Shown here: positions 11,701 to 24,016 of the stretch, piece by piece | Layout: every line of letters begins with the position of its first letter | Numbering within the stretch: position 1 is the first letter of the stretch | Assembly (NCBI GenBank): GCA_003956705.1 | Contig: QZCP01000104.1 | Coordinates: 57,136 to 121,135 of the forward strand | Direction of reading: 5' to 3' | Source: Brevipalpus yothersi | Lineage: Eukaryota > Arthropoda > Arachnida > Trombidiformes > Tenuipalpidae | Length of the DNA stretch: 64,000 nucleotides | Notes under the pieces: generated by a model | Database searches by the model: none | Told to the model about the DNA's origin: nothing | The model's input: only the letters and a program-made list of their open reading frames with translations | Translations under genes and position numbers: made by a program

Positions 11701-11797
11701 GCTATTCGATTGTTCATTAATATTGATAAGCATATTTTCTCTGACAATTTTACCCAATAATTCCACTAACGGTTTCATCACTCTTTCGTTCCTTGCA

Positions 11798-11877
11798 TCT
11801 CTCATCAGCTATTAAAAAGCATCAAAATGAGCCAATCTGCCCCAAAGCCTAGGGAAAAATCAAAAAATTACTCGATG
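11798..11877 (-). pseudogene. Remnant of gustatory-receptor last exon
   Basis: The plus-strand text AGCTATTAAAAAGCATCAAAA followed by GAGCCAATCTG matches 14524-14560, the complement of the last exon of the receptor gene at 14.5 kb (minus strand, 'TGSFLMLLIANVR'). The match continues through the branch-point side into the start of the duplicated block (GTAATGATC versus CTAATGATC). It suggests the acyltransferase-receptor pair was once duplicated as a unit. Short and degenerate. Confidence 0.5.
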
Positions 11878-12080
11878 TAATGATCAGACGAGATGATAAA
11901 TAATTATCAACATCAGAGACATTGGAAAAAAGTTCGAATAATTTTATACAAATCAGATTAGAACTTGAAGCAGCCAAACATGACTATGGACTTCATTATA
12001 GCCGCAATGTAACTGGTATCATGACTATATTTCGCAAGGGTAGATATCGAATGATAACACCGATTCCAGACTTATCTCTT
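11878..12080. repeat. Duplicated block, uninterrupted copy 2
   Basis: The same sequence as 3703-3761 plus 5617-5753 but without the transposon. It lies about 220 bp upstream of the second acyltransferase gene. Its 62-codon plus-strand frame (11922-12110) matches no family I know. Confidence 0.8.
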
Positions 12081-12300
12081 CGAAACCACTTTATGCACCA
12101 AAAGTTATGACAACGTCTTCATTTTATTAGAAAAAAAAGATAAAATCAAACTTATCAAGGTTCTCTGAGGTTCACTCCTTCTCCTTTTAGATGGATGTAG
12201 AAATATGTTGAGCGGTGATGCAAGAATTGATCCGCTAAAACATCATTCGAGCTACTTTTATTACTGATTTTATTGTTGGACTCTTTTTCAATTCTCTGCA

Positions 12301-14388
12301 ATGAATTCTGATGGAGAATGTCCCGAAATTATATGTTCAAGAGAATGTGTGAATAAACAAAAGAATGGTGAAGTGGTTCCTCAAAATACATTCATTGGTT
12401 TTTCATTTGAAGCCAGAGAATCGTTATTAACGTGAGACATTTTTCCGATTTATTCTCAATTTGATTACTCTGTTTTATTAAACTTATTTCATGAACTCCA
12501 GGCCTCATTTTCGTTCTCTAACTCACCTCCGAGTAATTGACAATTGGATTCTTGGCGTTTTCATCGTTTACCTTTTATGTCACCTTACTAATTATGCACT
12601 CAATCCGAATGAGTGAGTAGATACTAACGTTACAATTAATTGCTGGATTCAATGGGGTCATGATAACTCTTTGAAGTTAATCATCTCATTATAGATTCAG
12701 AATAGACATCAAATTAATTCAGCATGGGCTTCGAAATTTTCACATCGTACTCATTCTTGAATTTTTCTATGCTCTCTGGTCGATCGGTCAATGGGCCTTG
12801 GCTCACATTGAAAGTATGTGTTCATCACATAAACTGTATACGCTGGGTATATGATAAATTCAAGTCAATTCATTAAGTTTGTTTTTCTTTTATTTGAAGA
12901 AAATCGTTTTTCGATACCAATTCAATTCATTTTGGCAATGGTCTACATCATCGTTCCGATTGCTTTCAGATTCAAATATGATCTCTCTTTTGCAATGGGA
13001 ATGTTTTTGGCAATTGAACAGGTAATTTTTATTTTTTATCGATTCCTTCTCAAGATTCTCCCAATATTTCAGTAGCTGCTATTCGAATTCAATGATTAAT
13101 TTTTTCTGGATCTTTTTTAATTGAACAATTATGTGACTAGATCCGCATTCTGATGATGGTTTACTCTTTTTGGATCGAAACTGTTGTGAGTGGAAGAGAA
13201 GGTAAGTATATAGCCACAGCGTGTTTCTATTGATAGCACTCAATTGAATTAAGAATTTAAAAATTTCCACAAATTTGCAGGTAAAACAGCAACCTTCTAT
13301 CAATTCATCTACTTCTGGTTTTCTCCAACTCTTTTATACCGTTCATCATATCCTAGGTATATTATATATTTGTTAAATCTACAGCTCAAACGATTTGTAT
13401 TAAGATTCTAACCAAAAATTGATGATTCAAAATATCAAAATATCTATTCTCAGGTCAACGAGTCGAAGTTGGGTGAAATGTATGACTTACTTCTTGGAAT
13501 TCTTTGCTTGTGTCGCAGCATTATTAATTTTCGGCCGCCATATAATCATTGATGATATTTGGAATTCAGAAAATCATCCAATCAAAATAGCAAGCATGCC
13601 AATGAAATTTTTCAAATTCTTTTTGGCCTCCATCTGTGCTTCTCTTCTCTTTTGGTTCTCATTTTTCCATTGTTGGCTCAATGCTTGGGCGGAAGCTTTA
13701 AAGTTTGGTGATAGACACTTCTATGGTCCTTGGTGGATCATCACTTTTGAGAATAAAATCCACCGCCTTTGGAATCCTCTGGTTCATCAGTGGTTGAAAT
13801 GTTATATCTACTCTCCTAATAAAGAGGTTCGCTATGATCACTCAAACTGGAGCAAAAACTCTTTTTATCATATGAATACAGTTCTGTATTGCCCAGTCTT
13901 CCCAACGATGATCTAGACTAACAGATTTTCTTCTCATTGCAGAGGATAGGAAGGAAAGGAGCTTATTTTATGACGATGGTCATTTCAGCGATAGCACATG
14001 AATACTCAATCGGATTTGGTTCTGGGTTTTTAGTTCTTTGGACTTCTTTCTTCCTCTTGGGAGCATGTATTCCCATCTTTTTCGAGCGGAAATCAGGCAA
14101 AATGACGAATTGTCATTCTTTTTTGAATGCGGAAAACATTTTGGCACTCTCACTCAATTCAATGTTTTACATGTTCATCGGACTTTATATTGCTTTCGAG
14201 AGCTATTATCGGAGAAATTGTTCAACAACCCAAGGAGTAAGTCGTTACATTAGAAATTAATTAATTAATTTGCTCAAGATTTTTTATCTCTCCGATAGCA
14301 AAATCAAATAACTGACTTCATCGTACCAAAGCTCTTCAATTCTATTGAGTTTATAAGAGACTCTAAGGTGAATTCCTCTTCTCTATGA
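12301..14388 (+). CDS. Sterol O-acyltransferase-like MBOAT enzyme, copy 2
   Basis: Nine exons: 12301-12431, 12502-12612, 12695-12813, 12900-13021, 13141-13201, 13281-13356, 13454-13826, 13943-14236, 14299-14388 (458 aa). Exons 2, 3, 6 and 7 are the same length as in copy 1. It keeps 'FIYFWFSPTLLYRSSYPR', 'HCWLNAWAEALKFGDRHFY' and the catalytic 'AHEY' (His codon 13997-13999). Its FYxDWWN motif is FYGPWWI (13719-13739), with the same unusual Asp-to-Pro change as copy 1. The exon 7 donor is a weak GAG|GTTCGC, but the exon 8 acceptor and reading frame require it. The N-terminal 40 residues diverge from copy 1 while the membrane core is well conserved. Likely ER membrane; substrate unknown. Confidence 0.88.
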
Positions 14389-14512
14389 AGCTTCTCACTT
14401 CCTTTCAATAATCAAAATGATATCCAGAAAAATTTGTTGAATATGTTATAAAGATTAACACCGAACAATTTTCCTCCAGATTTCATTGGTCTCTGATAAT
14501 GGCAACCCATTT

Positions 14513-15842
14513 TTATCTCACATTTGCTATTAAAAGCATCAAGAATGAACCAGTTTCCACCATAGACTGGAAAAAAATTAGAGCGAATTCCAATCTAATG
14601 ATCGTAAATAAGAAAATATGTAATTTACTTACCAGGATGAAACTTTTCAAGGAAAGCTCAAGAGAAGCCAGACTTATAAAAAGATGCCGATTATCGAGAT
14701 GTTCCAATATTTGGACAATAAGAAGTGAATCTTTGGGTTTCGAATGCTTAGCCACTTTGAGCAATGATTTCAGATAGCTTCGTATCTGGAGATGAATTAC
14801 AAAAATTAGTGGAAATGATACAATAATGGTGGAAAATTCATTGACTAACTTTTCCTTGTGTATAAGAACCGAAGAAAAAATGTGTAGATTGGCCAGCAAG
14901 AAAATTGAGTAACAGAAATACGGAGAATACAATTTTGATTATTGAGGAGAGTTCAATGAAAAAAACGTAATATAAAACTAGTACTTGAGCCATGAAGGTA
15001 GAAATGAAGGCTGTATTGCCAAAAGGTCTATAAAAATCGAATATATCCATGAGTTCCATGAAGAAAGAGACAACTTCTCTCAGATGATGTGAAGTTTTTC
15101 TTCTTTTATCAGAACTAATCTGAAACTCTTCTTCTAGTGATTCAATATATTTACCAATCAAATAAAGAGTGAAAAACCCTAGATTGGAAACATTAGGGCC
15201 AAAAGCGATGATCAGAACACTTGCATAAACATGATATATCATCCAAAAAATTCCAAAAGCCCAATAACTTTTGTCTGTCCAAAAGAACCATGGTAATGTG
15301 AGAAAGCATGTGGTCACAAAGCATCCAAGTATTTGAGACCTCGTGAAATGATTGAAAAGTTTCAATTCACGATGGAAAGGTCCATTACCATGGAAAAATC
15401 CTTTCGAAAATGTTTCTGCAACTACGATCCAACGTTGTTTTCGTGAACTATTAATAGATAATTTGACAAAAATTTGAGCCAAAGTTATAGCGATTAGCCA
15501 CTGGATCAGGAGAAAATTGAGAGCTTTTCTGGCACCGGTTAATTTATAAAACGGATCACATAGGTAATAAATCCATACACTTTCATCATCGATCACAAGT
15601 AGTAGCAGAAATTTTGTGATCAAACACAAACTAGTGACCAGAACAATCCATGAGAAGAGAATATTTCGTTGTCCATGTTGAGAATCTTCTTGTAAGTAAG
15701 GAATGAAGACAAGCTGATAATTGAAATAATTTCTTAACGATTTCAATTTTTTCTGTTGATCGTAAAAAGCTTCCATCACTCTCCATGAGAATCTCAAAAC
15801 TGAGGCTATCTCATTATCTGTACACGAAGTTTTGGGATCCAT
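14513..15842 (-). CDS. Gustatory-receptor-like seven-transmembrane chemoreceptor
   Basis: Three exons read on the minus strand, 15842-14850, 14785-14633 and 14566-14513 (399 aa). There are seven or so hydrophobic segments, a large soluble loop ('LYLIGKYIESLEEEFQISSD') before the last two, and a short terminal exon ending in 'TGSFLMLLIANVR'. That is the architecture of arthropod gustatory receptors, whose last small exons carry the final helix. The classical TYhhhhhQF motif is not intact: the equivalent stretch reads 'ETGSFLML'. These receptors are ligand-gated cation channels of chemosensory neurons. It converges on the acyltransferase gene, with the stops 125 bp apart. The start Met is followed by a soluble N-terminus of about 60 residues. 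Family assignment rests on architecture, since sequence identity in this family is low. Confidence 0.65.
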
Positions 15843-16542
15843 ATTTTAAAAAGCAAATATTATTTCACACTTTCCCATAAATTAAGTTGTTTTTATTGAC
15901 TCTTTTGGTATATTTACTTTACTCTATACTTTAATTGAATATTGAGTTTTTTTTAAAAAAACGCTCTCTTAGTCCTTACATTCTGAGCGACACTACTTTT
16001 TCGTGACACAATCAATTTTTGTCTAGTAGGTTTCATGATTCTGAACATCTTGCAACGTCACTTTTCTGCTTTTCTCATGAGAATGAATTTCATCAATCAT
16101 CCCTGATAATGGCAAGTGAAAGCTCAGATAGAAGGCGGTCTAGTAGATGCCTCTCCAAAATTAAATCGATTTTTTAAAGAAATAGCTTATTCGCTTCAGA
16201 TCAATCTGTTTGCGATTCCTCAATTCTCATGATCAACAATCATTGATCTGAATTTAGATTATATTTCATAAGATAATTATGCGTAAGATAATCAAATTGG
16301 CGCGTGGAAGAATAGAATGATAGATCTTGGCCGTGGATAGAAAGTATTCTGATTATAAGATCCGACATGAACTCTCTAGTAGGCTTGATGATTCATCAAA
16401 GTGATCTTGAACTTTGATTTCTTGACTCTGAGAAGAACTTTCATTTTTGGGCTGTCAATCGCATCATTTAGATAGAGCAATATCTCTCATAGAGCAAGAC
16501 ACGATTCATTCGTCTGAAAATATCGTTTGAGGATAATGATAT
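15843..16542. other. Intergenic between receptor and EARS2
   Basis: The receptor's upstream region and the EARS2 3' side. AT-rich; no ORF or repeat I can support. Confidence 0.5.
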
Positions 16543-18322
16543 TCATGAAGATGATTTATTCTCATTAGATTCTTCCAGTTTGTCTCTTGTGTATTGAAAA
16601 CCTCTCTGGACTCTTCGAACAAATTCTTCTTTACCTAGAGCAAAGAGCATTTGTCCTATTGGTATGCCATGAGTTTTGTTGCTAAGACAGAGTCTCACAA
16701 GGGAGAAAAAATTCCTGAAATCTGCACCTTTCGATTCACAGAAAGCTTTGAGAAATCCTACTCGCAACAATCTACTTCCACTTGCATCCCATTCTTTTGA
16801 GACCAGATCACAGCATCCATGACAGAGATCATCTGGTAAAATAGAGGATACATTAGCAATGAACAATACTGAGGAAAATTATCAAACTAGTTACCTAAGT
16901 TTTTCAATGATGCAAAACGTTGACAGTTCCAACTCAATTCCGGTTCATCCCAAACGAATCCAACCTCATCAGCAAAATCTCCAAAACTGTTGAAACGTTC
17001 CTATAAAGGTGGATTTTTAGAAGTTACTGGGCTTCAACAGAAAATTCACCAAGTGACTTACTGGGACTTCACAGAAAAGGAAGAGAAGATACTCATCGGT
17101 GTGATTTTTCAATTTTTCTTCTCCAAATCTATCAACCAAGTACTGGCGAAGGGTTTGTACAAATATTTGTCGATTATTTTTTATCTGTGAATGCATATAA
17201 AATCTATTGAGAACATTGAGCTTGAAGAGACTCAATCTTGTGCTCTGTTTGGCGAGATTTTCAATCTCAAAAATTTCTGCCAATTCATCCATCGATGCTA
17301 TTTGGATAGCTTCTGGCCTCCAGCCTCCACCAGTGAGTAATAAAAAGTTAGCAACAGTCTCAGGAAAATAATTCTTTTTTCTCAACTTATCAACTCGAAA
17401 ATCATCATTTCTCTTGCTTAATTTGGTCCCATCTTCATTCAATAATAGAGGTAGATGTGCAAATGCTGGCGGTGTCCACCCAAAAGCCTGATACATCATC
17501 AGATGTTTTGGCGTTGATTTGAACCATTCGGTACCACGTAAAACATGAGAAATATTCATGAGATGATCATCGACAACATTGGCAAGATGATATGTAGGAA
17601 AATTATCTGATTTAAGTATGACAAAATCTCCCTCAGACAGTGAAGTGTCCACAGAACTTGTACCAACAACTCCATCATTGACAGTTATCATACCAGGTAT
17701 CAATTTAAATCTAATGGCATGAGATTCACCACTTTCCATTCTTTCTTTTGCTTCATGTTTATCAATATCACGACAGCGTCCATCATATCTGAAAACTTGT
17801 CTATTCTTGACAGCTTCTTTACGCATCAAATCCAATCGAGATAAACTACAAAAACATGGGTAAGCAGTATCATTATCAACCAATTCTCTTGCCTTTGTTT
17901 TGTAAATATCCAGACGACTAGACTAGGAGGAAGAGGAAAAGAAATCGTTCAATACGAGAGATCGATAATAATGTTTCGGAATGTCCAGCAATCAATATAT
18001 TCCAATCACCTGCACATAATTTGGATAATCTTCGGTGGTGAATGGTCCTTCATCGGGCATTATTTTAGCCCAATTGAGTGTATCAAGAATGCTTTCCATT
18101 GCTTGAGGAACAAGGCGATCCTATTGAGATTGATGTGATAAATGATGACGAATTAAGAATTTTGCTTGAATAAATACCATTTACCTGATCGGTATCCTCA
18201 ATACGAAGTATGAAGGAACCTTTATGTTTTCGGGCGAAAAGATGATTAAATAAAGCTGTCCTCAGACCACCAAGATGTAAATATCCTGTTGGACTTGGAG
18301 CAAATCGGACACGCACTGCCAT
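16543..18322 (-). CDS. EARS2: Glutamyl-tRNA synthetase, mitochondrial type
   Basis: Five exons on the minus strand, 18322-18185, 18120-18010, 17922-17062, 17000-16895 and 16868-16543 (513 aa; human 523). A class I, discriminating-type GluRS that charges tRNA-Glu. The N-terminal 'RFAPSPTGYLHLGGLRTALF' carries the HIGH-type signature, 'LRIEDTDQ' follows, and 'GTKLSKRNDDF' is the KMSKS-type loop in exon 3. The C-terminal anticodon-binding part ends in 'GIPIGQMLFALGKEEF', as in EARS2. All phases close without stops. Oddity: the only usable Met (18322) gives 'MAVRVRFAPSPTG', with no mitochondrial presequence; the frame runs open upstream for about 18 codons but without ATG. Confidence 0.93.
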
Positions 18323-19442
18323 CGAAATGGATCCACAATAGTAATTGAATAAATTTACAATTAAAACTGATTCAAACCATCACAAAAAGAAAAAAAAGTA
18401 CAATATTCAAAAGTTTCGAAACATAATCATGTAAAAAGCGTGCGTTTGTTATTGATTTGAATAGGAAAGAGATGAGATTGCGTCAGTCTTTTGAACCGGC
18501 AACATGTACTGTGAGCTTCTATCTGTTGATGTTAAAACTTGGTCCTAGCTGAGCTATGCGCTGAAAATTTTATGCAAATTTAAATTGAAAATTGGCAACA
18601 TTTTGACCACCTACTGTTACAGACATCATCTATCAATTGAGTGTAAACGAGTTAGAATTCATTATCTACTTCCCTTCCATTTATAATACACAAAATCTCA
18701 AAATAGCTATCTACTCGTTAGTAGAGCATTAGAGAGCGAACATCTCCCATGAGAAGGTAGAGAATCAAAATGTTAAAATTGATAAAAACAAGAAATAGAA
18801 AGATTTACATCATCTATCACTAAACTAATTTAAATTCCCAAATCAACAATCAGTCATTAAAATTTTCGTTACAAAACTTCCCTGGTAAAGAGCTTCCAGG
18901 TAATGTTCTTCCGTGAATATCATGCCCACCGAACGGTTGAAAATTAACATTACCAAAAACAAAAATCCTATCCCACAGCTAGTGTCTGCGTCGTATCCCG
19001 ATAGAAATTTCTCAAATTCCATACCATAAAATAATTATTCATATATCCTCAACCCTATCACCTCCCCCAAATTAACATCCGTTTCCGGGGGCAAAAAATT
19101 CCTCAAAAAAAAATTATCAACTGATGCAATATTTTACAATTGATGGCGCCAAACATATCAATTAGATGGCGCTTTTCCAATGCTTGTACATGCAAGCCTT
19201 GAAGCCGGCGTGGGCAATAAAAATTGTTGAAAATTTTTGGCTGATGATAATCACGCGTTTTCAGCATTTTTCTTGTAGCAATCCAAAATCTTTTTGTGAC
19301 TAATGAACATCGGTTAATTGTGATTTGCCGCTTTGATTGAGGCTTTATTTTTCTTTTGTGAATTCATCTTTTCTCTCCATTGTGAATATTTACTAGTGTT
19401 TTGTGTGTGTGTGTATATTCGATTGTGTGTCCATTAGTGAAC
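18323..19442. promoter_or_regulatory. Head-to-head spacer between EARS2 and IPO5
   Basis: About 1.1 kb separates the divergent start codons, so both promoters must lie here or overlap it. A GT run at about 19400-19413 precedes the IPO5 start. No ORF recognised. Confidence 0.4.
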
Positions 19443-22400
19443 ATGGGTGAATCAGTGAGTTTCAATGATTTCCAGATGATCATTGTTAATTTGTTAAATG
19501 AAGACAATAAAATTCGTACTGAAGCTGAGGTCAGTAAATGTATCATGTGTTTGTGGGGTGTTTAAATAATTGTCCAGAGAGTGTGTGTGTGTGTGTTAAT
19601 GTGTCCATCTTGGAGATGATCAATAGTTTAATGATGATGGTTGTTTATTGTTTTATTTCTTTCTAGACTCGATTTGAAAATCTTCAAGTGATACAAAAGG
19701 TTGAATATCTTATGAAAATTATTTCAGAATGTTCTATGGGAAATGAGGTATGTAATCTTTTATCTGAGCTCTCCTCTTTCTCCTAGACAATGACGTTCAT
19801 CCTGATCAAAAGGGTTTTAAATGACATTGTTACCTAGACACAGTGAACATCAACGTCATGTCTATTGTTTCTTGTATTCTATTTTACAGGTTTTACAATT
19901 ATGTATCGTTCTGTTGAGGAGACAATTTTTCACCAATTTCGAAGCAATCGCCCAAAATACTACGCCCGAAGCTCAAAATCTGTTGAAGAATCAGATTATA
20001 CATCTAATAAAAACCACTAATGATCACGGATTGAGGAAAAAATTGTGTGATTGTGCAGCTGAACTAACGAAAAGATTTATCGGTATGATGGATAATATGA
20101 AAAATATATTGAGCAAAAAGAAATCTAAAATATTTATATATATTCTTCTTTCTCTCTTGTTTTGACCTTCATTTATAGATGACAATGGCAATAATCATTG
20201 GCCTGAACTTCTCGCTCTCATGTTTGATTGTGCTAATTCTCAAGATTTATCACTTAAAGAATGCGCTCTGATTCTTCTGAGGTTTGTTAATTTGATTCGA
20301 TCGAACAGCAAACATCTTTATTCATCATCCTATCAATCTTCTTATCTCGTTAATAGTTCTGTCCCAGGAATATTTGGTAATCAACTTGAAAGATATCTCG
20401 ATGTCATCCGACAAATGTTGCTACACTGTCTCACTGAGGGCCCAACAACCAATTTAGAGGTATTTTCCGATCAAATTTCCACCTATGATGGCCACTAATC
20501 ATTCTTTTCTGTGTCCAGATTCGAACTGCAACCGTGAAAGCTGTCTCTGCTTTCATATTGTGTTATGAGCATGAAAAAGTTGTTATAAAGACCCTCTCCG
20601 AATGTGTTCTCCCCATCATTCAACTTATAGTCTTAACCATCCCTCAAGAAGGTGAACATTGTGATATCATTCTGAAAGCAATGTCTGATATTGCTGAGAA
20701 ATGTCCTCAGTATCTTCGTTGCCAATTTGATGCCCTCATCCAGTTATGCTTGAAAGCCTTGGAGGGAGCCGATATAATGGATTCGAGAAAACATTTATGC
20801 ATCGAAATGATTGTGTCTTTAGCTGAAAATGCTCCATCAACAATTAGAAAGCGAGGTGCCTCATATCTTGGGCAATTAAGTGAGTTGTCTCGCCTTGTTT
20901 TCCTCTTCTTGTAGAATTCATTATTTTCATTATTTTTTTCTCCTCCCTCTCATCAGTCAACCACTTGCTGATAATGATGACCAAAATTGAAGAAGAAGAA
21001 GATTGGGCATTGGCGGATATTGTTGAAGACGATGATTTTGAAAGGTAGGAATCAAGGAGGGATAATCCTTCAGATCAGTTCTAAAGTATAATTTTAATTT
21101 TTTCTAGTAATCATGTGATTGGTGAAACATCATTGGATAGGCTTGCTTGTTCTGTTGGTGGTAAAACAGTCTTACCTCTAGTTCTGGCTAGTTTGACTCC
21201 TATGCTTCAAAATAGTGATTGGAAACATCGATTCGCTGCCCTCATGGCTGTATCTGCAGTTGGAGAAGGATGTCACGATCAAATGTTACCGCTTCTTCCG
21301 AAAATGGTTGAGGGACTGTTGCCATACTTGAATGACTCTCATCCTCGTGTTCGATATGCTGCTTGTAATGCGCTTGGACAAATGGCCACAGATTTTAGTC
21401 CCGATTTTCAAGAAAAATTCCATCATGAAGTGATCCCAAAATTACTTGTTCTCCTGGATGACCATGAAAATCCACGTGTTCAAGCTCATGCAGGAGCCGC
21501 ATTGGTTAATCTTTTTGAAGAATGCTCGCCTAAAATAGTTAACATATACATCGATATGGTTGCCAACAAGCTGGGCCAACTCATAGAAATCAAAATGAAA
21601 GAGTTACTAGACAAAGGAAGAAAGCTTGTTCTCGAACAGGCAGTTGTGACACTTGCCTCACTTGCTGACTCAGCGCAAGAGAATTTTGTAAACTATTATG
21701 ACAAGTTCGTTCCTGGTCTAAAATACATTATTGAGATGTCGAACACAGATGAATTGAAATTGCTTCGTGGAAAGGCAATAGAATGTATAAGCCTTATTGG
21801 ACTAGCCGTTGGAAAGGAGAGGTTCTGTAATGATGCTAGTGATGTGATGAATATGCTTCTAAAAACTCAAACTGGTGAGCTCGTTCTTGCAGATGATGAT
21901 CCTCAAATTTCCTACATGATCTCTGCTTGGGCACGTATATGCAAGATTTTAGGAACACAATTTGAACCATACTTACCATTTGTTATGCCCCCGGTTTTGA
22001 AAGCTGCATCTTTTAAAATTCAAGTTGCACTACTCGATCAAGATGATGTCGATGTTGTAGGATCTGACAATGATTGGCAGTGTATTGATTTGGGTGATCA
22101 GGTATGTTTCCCCTTCCTGAACTGAGAATGTCTATATTCATGTTTACTTTTTCGCCCTTTACAGCAAACATTTGGAATAAAGACAACTGGTCTAGAGGAG
22201 AAGGCAACAGCTTGTCAAATGCTTGTTTGCTATGCTCGAGAATTGAAACAAAGTTTCGCAAACTATGTGGAAGAGACGGTTCGCATCATGGTCCCTCACT
22301 TGAAATTCTATTTTCATGATGGTGTTCGAACTGCAGCTGCTGAAAGCTTGCCATTTTTAATAGAGAGTGCCAAGGCTAAGGGTGCCGATTATGTGATGAA

Positions 22401-24016
22401 TATGTGGAAATACATTTTTCCTGAGCTGATTGCTGCCATTGAAAATGAATCCGAGCGTGACGTTCTCTCAGAGCTGATGTCTTCATTGGAAACATGTATA
22501 ACGACTCTTGGACGGGAGTTTCTGAGCGATGAGCAATTTGAGGCAATTGTTAAAGTTTTAGATGAACATCTCAAAGAACATTTTGAACGGGCTCAACAAC
22601 GCCTAGAGAAGCGCAAAGATGAAGACTATGATGAGGGTGTCGAGGAGGCTCTTGTTGACGAGGTGAGACCTAAAATTCTAGCTCAAAATTTTCAATAATG
22701 GTATCAGTTATTATTAGTATTAGTTATTAGTATAACGTGATCTCTTCGATCATTCTCTGAATTCATTTAATCATTCCTCCTTGTTTCTCGATCTTCTGAG
22801 CTTCGATTGAGCTTATGACCATTCAGTTCGAAAACAGAGGCTCGATTGTCAAAATCTCATCAAGATAGTTATTCGAACGGACAAATTCCCATTATTTCGA
22901 CTATTGATCAGTTGATCTGAGAAACTCTCTGCAAAATGGTGCCAAAATAGTACATCCATTTTTCAAGTTGGGAGCATTTATGGTCAATCACTGATTATGA
23001 TCTTATCTGAACTAATACCGTATCAAATTTTCATTTCTTTCCACAGGACGATGAAGATGTCTATATTCTAAGCAAAGTTGCTGATGTGTTACATTCGTGT
23101 TTTTCTGTTTGTAAAGACTATTTTATACGATATTTTGATATGATTTCCCACCGTTTTGTCAATTTGGCGGCAAACGAACGATCATGGACAGAAAGACACT
23201 GGGCTATTTGTGTAATGGACGATGTGGTTGAGCACGGTGGTCCAGCATGTGAGAAATATAAAGAATTTTTCATTCCGCTATTCACTAGTGGATTACAAAG
23301 TGTTCAAGCTGAGATTAGACAAGCTAGTGCCTACGGTTTTGGTGTATTGGCTCAATTTGGTGGCCCCAATTTTGCTTCTCATTGTGCAGCATGCGTTCCT
23401 CTTTTGATCCAAATGATCCAAGCTCCTGATTCTCGGAACGATGAAAACATATGTGCCACTGAAAATGCTATATCTGCTGTGTCCAAAATTCTTCAATTTA
23501 ATAGCAGTGCCGTAAGTTGTTCACCTTTCAGCCATCTTATTCGACACCAAAACTAATATTTTTCTTCCCTCAGGTCAATGTAAACGAGTTATTGCCATTA
23601 TGGTTATCATGGCTGCCTATCTGGGAAGATGAAGCTGAGCTACCTCATGTTTATGGTTTCCTCTTCAACCTGATTGAACATCTTCATCCCGCTGTTATGG
23701 GCGAGAATAACTCAAATCTTCCACGCATAGTTTTCATCATAACTGAAGTTGTTGCACGAAGCGCAATGGATTTAAGTTCTGAAATTGGTCAGAAAATTAT
23801 AGGTTTCATCAACTCTCTCAGAGTGAGTTCATTTTTTTTTCTTTGCTTAATTGTAACGTTGTCGACGATTATTAATCCGTTTTCATGCATCTCTTTTGAC
23901 AGGCAAATAGTGATTTATTCGCATCATGCGTCGCTGGTCTCAATACTCAACAACAAGAGACTCTGAAGCAAATAATAACATGTGCTGAAGGAGGTCTTAT
24001 TAGTGATCATCAATAG
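19443..24016 (+). CDS. IPO5: Importin-5 (karyopherin beta-3, RanBP5)
   Basis: Twelve exons: 19443-19529, 19667-19747, 19890-20082, 20179-20281, 20357-20459, 20519-20879, 20957-21044, 21108-22101, 22165-22662, 23047-23511, 23574-23822, 23903-24016 (1,111 aa; human about 1,100). A HEAT-repeat nuclear import receptor that carries ribosomal proteins and histones through the pore and is released by RanGTP. Diagnostic stretches are 'RVRYAACNALGQMATDFSPD', 'LLRGKAIECISLIGLAVGKE', 'DDPQISYMISAWARICKILG', 'ATACQMLVCYARELK' and 'LPLWLSWLPIWEDEAE'. The acidic loop 'EEEEDWALADIVEDDDFE' is conserved. The 75-nt intron 20282-20356 has length divisible by three and no stop, but homologue alignment (ALILL-SSVPGIFGN) shows it is removed. 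The longest intron is 22663-23046. Confidence 0.96.

Noticed and set aside
11922..12110. 62-codon plus-strand ORF in the duplicated block
   Set aside because: The second copy has a stop, the differences are mostly amino-acid changing, and no family is recognised.
20282..20356. Treating IPO5 20179-20459 as one exon
   Set aside because: It would insert 25 residues absent from homologues exactly between conserved 'ALILL' and 'PGIFGN'; GT and AG are present at both ends.
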